Below are positions 56,301-62,300 of a DNA stretch of 64,000 bases, piece after piece (the stretch's first letter is position 1; every line of letters starts with the position of its first letter). The stretch comes from Roseisalinus antarcticus (GTDB taxonomy: Bacteria; Pseudomonadota; Alphaproteobacteria; Rhodobacterales; Rhodobacteraceae): the NCBI RefSeq assembly GCF_900172355.1, contig NZ_FWFZ01000016.1, positions 1 through 64,000 of the forward strand, written 5' to 3'. Made by a program: the position numbers and the translations under genes. Below the pieces are notes generated by a model, which did no database searches, had not been told where the DNA came from, and saw only the letters and a program-made list of their open reading frames with translations.

Positions 56301-59300
56301 GACCGACCGCAGGATCTCCTGCCCGGCGGTGGCGACCACGCCGCGGCCGCTGTCCATCACCGTCAGGTGCAGGATCCGCCCGGAGAAGCCCGAGACACCC
56401 GTGGCGCTGTCGTGGATCAGGACGCCCGAGGCCAGGTCGTCGCCACCGATCTTGCCGGTGCCGCTGACGCCGGTGGTGCCGCCGGTCACATCGGTATTGA
56501 CCAGCAGTGCGTCGGTCAGCGAGACGCCGAGGGCCTCGCCGATGACGGTGTTCCGCCCGCTCGCGCCGAAGGCCGCGGCAGGGCTGGCGACGCTGGTGGT
56601 CACGCCCGTCATGCCGGTGATGAGGTTGCCCGAAATCTGCGCCCCGGCGTTGTAGGCCAGGCCCAAGCCGGTGCCCGCGATCTCGTTGTCGCGGATCATG
56701 CCTGTCGCGACCGCGTCGATGGTCAGCGCCGTGGTGCCCTCCAGAAGGTTGCCCTCGATCAGCCCGTCCACGGCGGTCGCGATGACGGTGCCGCCGAGGA
56801 AGGCGTTGGCGCGGGCCAGAAGATCCGTCTGCCCGCCGAGCTGCACCGCGCCGGAGGCCGTCACACGCTCGATCCCGATGCCGTCGCCGCCGGTGAGGGT
56901 CATCTGGCCAAGTGTCAGGTCGCTCAGCCGCAGGCCGTCGGCGCCGGTCGCGGCCAGCGACCCCAGGTCGAGGCCCTGAACCGTCACGCCGGATCCGGTG
57001 ACGGCCACGCCGCCGGTCACCGTCACGCCCGGGCCCGCGCCGACCAGGGCCACGCCATCCGAGGCGATGGTCAGGCCGCCGCCATAGGTCCCCGCCGCGA
57101 GAACCACCGTGGTTCCGGGCGCACCGGAACTGAGCGCGGCCTGCGCGGCCGCGAGGCTTGCCGCCACGACACGCGTCGCGGGTTCGGTGCCGGCCAGGGT
57201 CACCAGGCCGCGGTAGGCCTCTCCCGCGCCCCCCGGCCCGCCGGTCATGAAGCCGACGAAAGCGGTGCCGGTGCCGTCGACCGCAAGGTCGAGCCCGGCC
57301 AGATCGTCCTGCTGCAGGCCCGCCCCGGGGCTGAGCGCGTCGCCCGGGATACGCTCGACGAACACGCCGCCCTGCAGGATCCGGTGCTCGATCTCGACCG
57401 GATGGGTCGTGTCGCCGGCCCGGACCGATTGCCAGACCAGGTGCAACGCGCCACCGCCTGTGGCCAGGTCCGGCGCCGAGGCGACCTCGCCCGGCATGCT
57501 CAGACCGGAGGAACGGTTCGTCCAGCTTGTGCCGTTCCAGCTGCGCACCGCGATATCGTCGCGCTCTCCGGTGGCGTCGTTGATCTCGGTATAGGCGAGG
57601 TAGAGCGTGCTGCCGATCCAGGCAACCGAGGGGTCGCTGGCGGTATCGGTTGTGACGCCGGCGACGGTGCTCCAGCTGGCGCCGTCGAACAGGCGCACGC
57701 CGAGTGCCGAGCTTTCGGTCGCGTTCTGGTCGTAGGCCACCGCGAAATCGCCGGAGGCCGCGACCGCGACGTCGAAGGAATTGACCGAACCGGTCAGGAC
57801 AGAGCCGACGCCCAGCGCCTGCCAGGTGCCCGCGGTCAGGATGCGGGCCTTGATCCCGCCGGTATCCCTCCAGAACGCCGCCAGCTCTCCGCCGGACTCG
57901 GCGAGCGTCAGCCCATCCGAGAGGCCCGCCAGCCCGATGTTCAGGTCTGGCCCCTGCTGGACCCAGGCCGCGCCGTTCCAGCGCATGACGTGAATCGCAT
58001 CGCTGGACCCGGTCTCTATCCAGGCCACGACGGGAGCGCCGGTGGCGTCGACCATCAGGTCGACCGCGCTCAGGCTGCCGGTCGCGCCGGCGGCCACGCC
58101 TTGTCCGGTGACCGAACCGCCAAGCTCTGTCCAGCCGCTGCCGGATTGCAGGGCCACGCGCACGCCGCCGCCGTCCGCCGGATCGATCCAGGCAGCAAAG
58201 CGCCCGCCGCCGGGGGCGCTGGCGAGGGCAAAGCTCTGCGGCGGCAGCCCTTCGGCCCCCGCCAGCTCAAGGCCCGCCAGACCGGACAGGTTGGTCCAGC
58301 CCGCGGTGGCGAGGATGCCGTTGGGAAGGTCCTGCGGCTGCGGGGCCGCGGGCGCGATCGGGGGGATCACCGGATCCGCGGTGCCTGCGCCAAGGCCGGC
58401 GCCGTCGCCGCCGGGCCCGTAATCCACCGTGTCGCCGGTGCCGGGGCCCGCGACGATATCGTCGTCACCCAGCCCGCCGAACATCAGGTCCGCCCCCGCG
58501 CCGCCGAAAATCAGGTCGTCGCCGGCCCGGCCAAAGATCCGGTCGACCTCGTCCGCGGCACCGTCACCGCCGGTGGCCGCGCCGCGCAGCAGGTCGTCAT
58601 CCGCACCGCCGTCGATCACGTCCCGGCCCAGGCCGCCGTCCGCCGTGTCGTCCCCGGCACCGGTCGAGATCGCGTCGTCGCCCTGGTTGCCGTTGACGGA
58701 ATCGTTGCCCCCGAGGCTCTCGATCCGGTCGTCACCGGTGCCCCCCGATATGATGTCGCCGCCGTCGTCGGAGCCGGTGATGACATCGTGGCCGCCGTCG
58801 CCCGCGATGCTGTCGCCGTCGCCGCCGCCCGCCCGCAGGGTGTCGTCGCCCGCGTCGCCACGGATGGTGTCGGTGCCGAGGCCTCCGTCGATCTGGTCGT
58901 CGCCGGCCCCGCCGCGAAGGCTGTCGTCGCCGAGATCGCCGAAGATCAGGTCGATGTCGTCGCCACCGGCCACGGAATCGTCGCCGCGGCCGCCGTGGAT
59001 CTCGTCGCGGCCGGCGTCGCCGGAGATGCTGTCGTCGCCACGCCCGCCCTCGGCATAGTCGTTGCCCTCGCCAAGCCCGATGGTGTCGTCGCCCGCCAGG
59101 CCAAAGACGCTGTCATCGTCATTGCCCCCGAACAGGCTGTCGCCGGTGGCCGAGACCACGTCGGCGCCGAACAGCAGGTCCCGCCCGTCGCCGCCAAAGA
59201 GCTGGTTGCCGACGCCATCGCCGGCCCGCAGGACATCGTCGCCGTCCTCGCCGGTCAGCACATCGGTCCCGGCATTGCCCAGCAGCAGGTCGTTGCCGTC

Positions 59301-62300
59301 GCCGCCAGTCAGATCGTCGTCGCCCGCGCCGCCCGTGGCCACGTCATCGCCCGCGCCCGCGTCGATCACGTCGTTGCCGGTCTCGCCGTGCAGGAAGTCC
59401 GCATCGCCGCCGCCCGAGAGACTGTCGTCGCCCGAGCCGCCGAACAGCAGGTCGCTGCCCGCATCGCCGTCGATCTGGTCGTCGCCGCTGCCGCCGCGGA
59501 CCTCGTCGGCGCCGAGCCCGCCGCTGATGCTGTCTGCGCCCTCCTGGCCCCAGATCCGGTCCTCGCCGGCCTCGCCCGCGATGCTGTCACCGCCGAGGCC
59601 CCCGAGGATCTCGTCGTCATCCGCGCCGCCACGGATCGAATCGGCACCCTCGTTGCCCTCGATCGTGTCGTTGCCGTCGTCGCCGAGGATCGTGTCGCCC
59701 TCGGTCCCGCCGTAAAGGCTGTCGCGGTCGCCGCCGCCATAGATCCGGTCCGCGCCCGCGTTGCCGAAGATCGTGTCGCCGTCTCGCCCGCCCGAGATCC
59801 GGTCGTCGCCGTCGTTGCCGCTGATGCTGTCCGCGCCGGCGTCGCCGCTCAGCCGGTCGTTGTCGGCGCCGCCGGTGATGGTGTCGTTGCCCTCCTGCCC
59901 GCGCACGGTGTCATCGCCGGATTCGCCGGCAAGGCTGTCGTCGCCGCGGCCGCCGTTGATGCGGTCGTCGCCGACCCCGCCAAGAATGCTGTCGTCGCCG
60001 TCGCCGCCAGTCAGCTTGTCGTCGCCCGACTTGCCGAGGATCGTATCCGCGCCCGCATCCCCGAGCACCACGTCGTTCTGGGCGCCCGCGTCGATGATGT
60101 CGTCGCCCGACCCGCCAAAGATCAGGTCGGCCCCGGTGCTGCCGATGACGGAATCCTCCCCGGCCCCGGCGTGGACGACGTCGTTGTTCGTGCCCGCGTC
60201 GATGTCGTCATCGCCGCCCTGGCCGGCGATCCAGTCATCGCCCATGAAGCCGACGATCGAATCGTCGCCCTCGGACACACCGGGCAGCGCCGCGGCCAGG
60301 GTGTTGTAATCCAGCGTCGGGGCGTAGCCCGTCCGGGCCTTGAAGTCGTTGAAGAAGCTCGCGTTCTTGTTCGGCTGCCCCTCGATGAAGGCGAAGCCCG
60401 CGCTGTCGCCGGCGATGAAGTCTGCGCCGTCGGCCCCTTCGGCGGCGAACATGCCCGCGGTCAGCGCCTCGGTCGGGGTAGGATTGGTCGCGGTGTTGCC
60501 ACCGACGATCAGGTCGTTGTCCGACCCGCCCAGCATCACGTCCGCATCGCCGCCGCCGAACAGCTGGTCGGTGCCGTCCTCGCCAAAGATCAGGTCCGCG
60601 CCGCCACCACCGACGAGGATGTCATCTCCGACCTGGCCAAAGAGGATGTCGCGCCCGCCGCCGGTAAAGATCCGGTCGTCGCCTGCGCCGCCCCGGGCCA
60701 CGTCGTTCCCGTCGGAGCCGATCAGCAGGTCATTGCCGGATCCGCCGTCGAGGTTGTCCTGGCCGCTGATGCCGGACTCGCCGGGGTTGGAAGCATAGAG
60801 CAGGTCGTCGCCGCCGCCGCCATAGACCTCGTCGTCGCCGGTTCCGCCGATCAGGGTTTCGGCATTCTGGCCGCCCTGCAGCACGTCGTTGCCCGACCCG
60901 CCGCGGATCGAGATGCCCATGTCGGTGCCGGCCTTGGTCTCGAAATCGCCCGACAGGATCAGGCTGTCATGATCGCTGCCGAAGTCGCCGCGGATCGACT
61001 GGATGTCGTCGCCGTCCTCGGTGCCGTAGGTCTGGGTGAAGCCGAAGGCCTTGACCTTGACCTGGCCGTTGGACAGCGCCGTAACCTCGTAATCTTCCTT
61101 GGTCTCGCCCTCGTAGCCGCCGCCACGGATGTTGGCGCGGTCGCCGACGTTCAGGATCAGCTCGTTCGTGCCCGCGGTGTAGGTCGCAAGCTCCGGCACC
61201 ACGTCGAGACAGCTGGGGATGTTGAAATCCAGCAGGGTGATGTCCAGCACGTTGATGCGGCTGCTGGAGAAGATGTATTCGAAGACGATATCGACGAAGA
61301 ACGCGAAGCGCCCCGAGACGTCGAAGATGCACAGCGGCCCGCCTTGCAGGTTGGCCTCGATCTCCTCGAAACGGATCTTGCCGTCGCCCTCGCCGGGCAG
61401 CGGGTCCGCGCCCTCGTGCTTCACCCCATCGGCGAAGTTGAACAGGATCTCGGCCGAGATACCGGCGGTCGCCCCGACGCTGAGCCCCGGGAAGCCGACC
61501 GAGGCCCCGCCGTAAAGCTCGCCGCGCAGATAGGCCTCGGGCACGTCCTCGCCGTTCTTCAGGTCGTCGATGTAGAGCCCGGCCAGCAGGCTGGTCGGGT
61601 CGTTCGTTTCCAGGAATCGCCGCGCCCCGTAGGTGTCATAGCCGAACGCCAGATCCAGCCCGGCATAGAGCCCCCCGCCCAGCACGAGGTTGATCGGCGG
61701 CGCCGGCCAGATCGGGATCGACTGGCGGAAATCGAAGCCGACGCGCAGCGCCGGCATGTCGTAGGTGACCAGCGGCACGTCCTGCCCGAACAGCAGCCCG
61801 AGCGCCAGCATCGGGTCCTCCAGCAGCGGAATCGCAAAGCCGCCGTCCTCGTCGTCGCGCACCGCGCCCAGCGCACTGGCAAAGCCGCCCGCACCCTTGG
61901 AGCCCATCGCGCTGAACAGATCCTCGACCGAGGAGATGCCCGACGACCGCCCGGCAAGCTGCGCGGGGGTAAAGCTGATCTGCTGCGAACCGCCCAGATC
62001 GGACCCGGAAAGGTCGATGCTGTCCACCAGAACGATGCTGCCCGAGGCCGAGGCCGCCCGCGCCGCGCTGACCACGTTGTAGATCTGGCCTACGGATTCG
62101 AGGAAGGCCACGATCTCGTTGTCGCCGAAGAACAGCTCTGCCAGGTCGACCATCGTCACCGGGCGGCCGAAGACGTCGGACAACAGCGGCAGCGGCTCGA
62201 ACAGGATGTCGAGCAGCGGCTGGATCGGCTCCAGCGCATCGAGGACAGGCTGGAACACCGTCACGATGTAGTCGTTGATGAAGGAGCCGAGGTTCAGCGC

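Noticed and set aside
58440-60907. Regularly spaced repeats that could be mistaken for a CRISPR array
   Set aside because: The period is that of coding nonapeptides and the repeats translate in one frame as calcium-binding RTX units.
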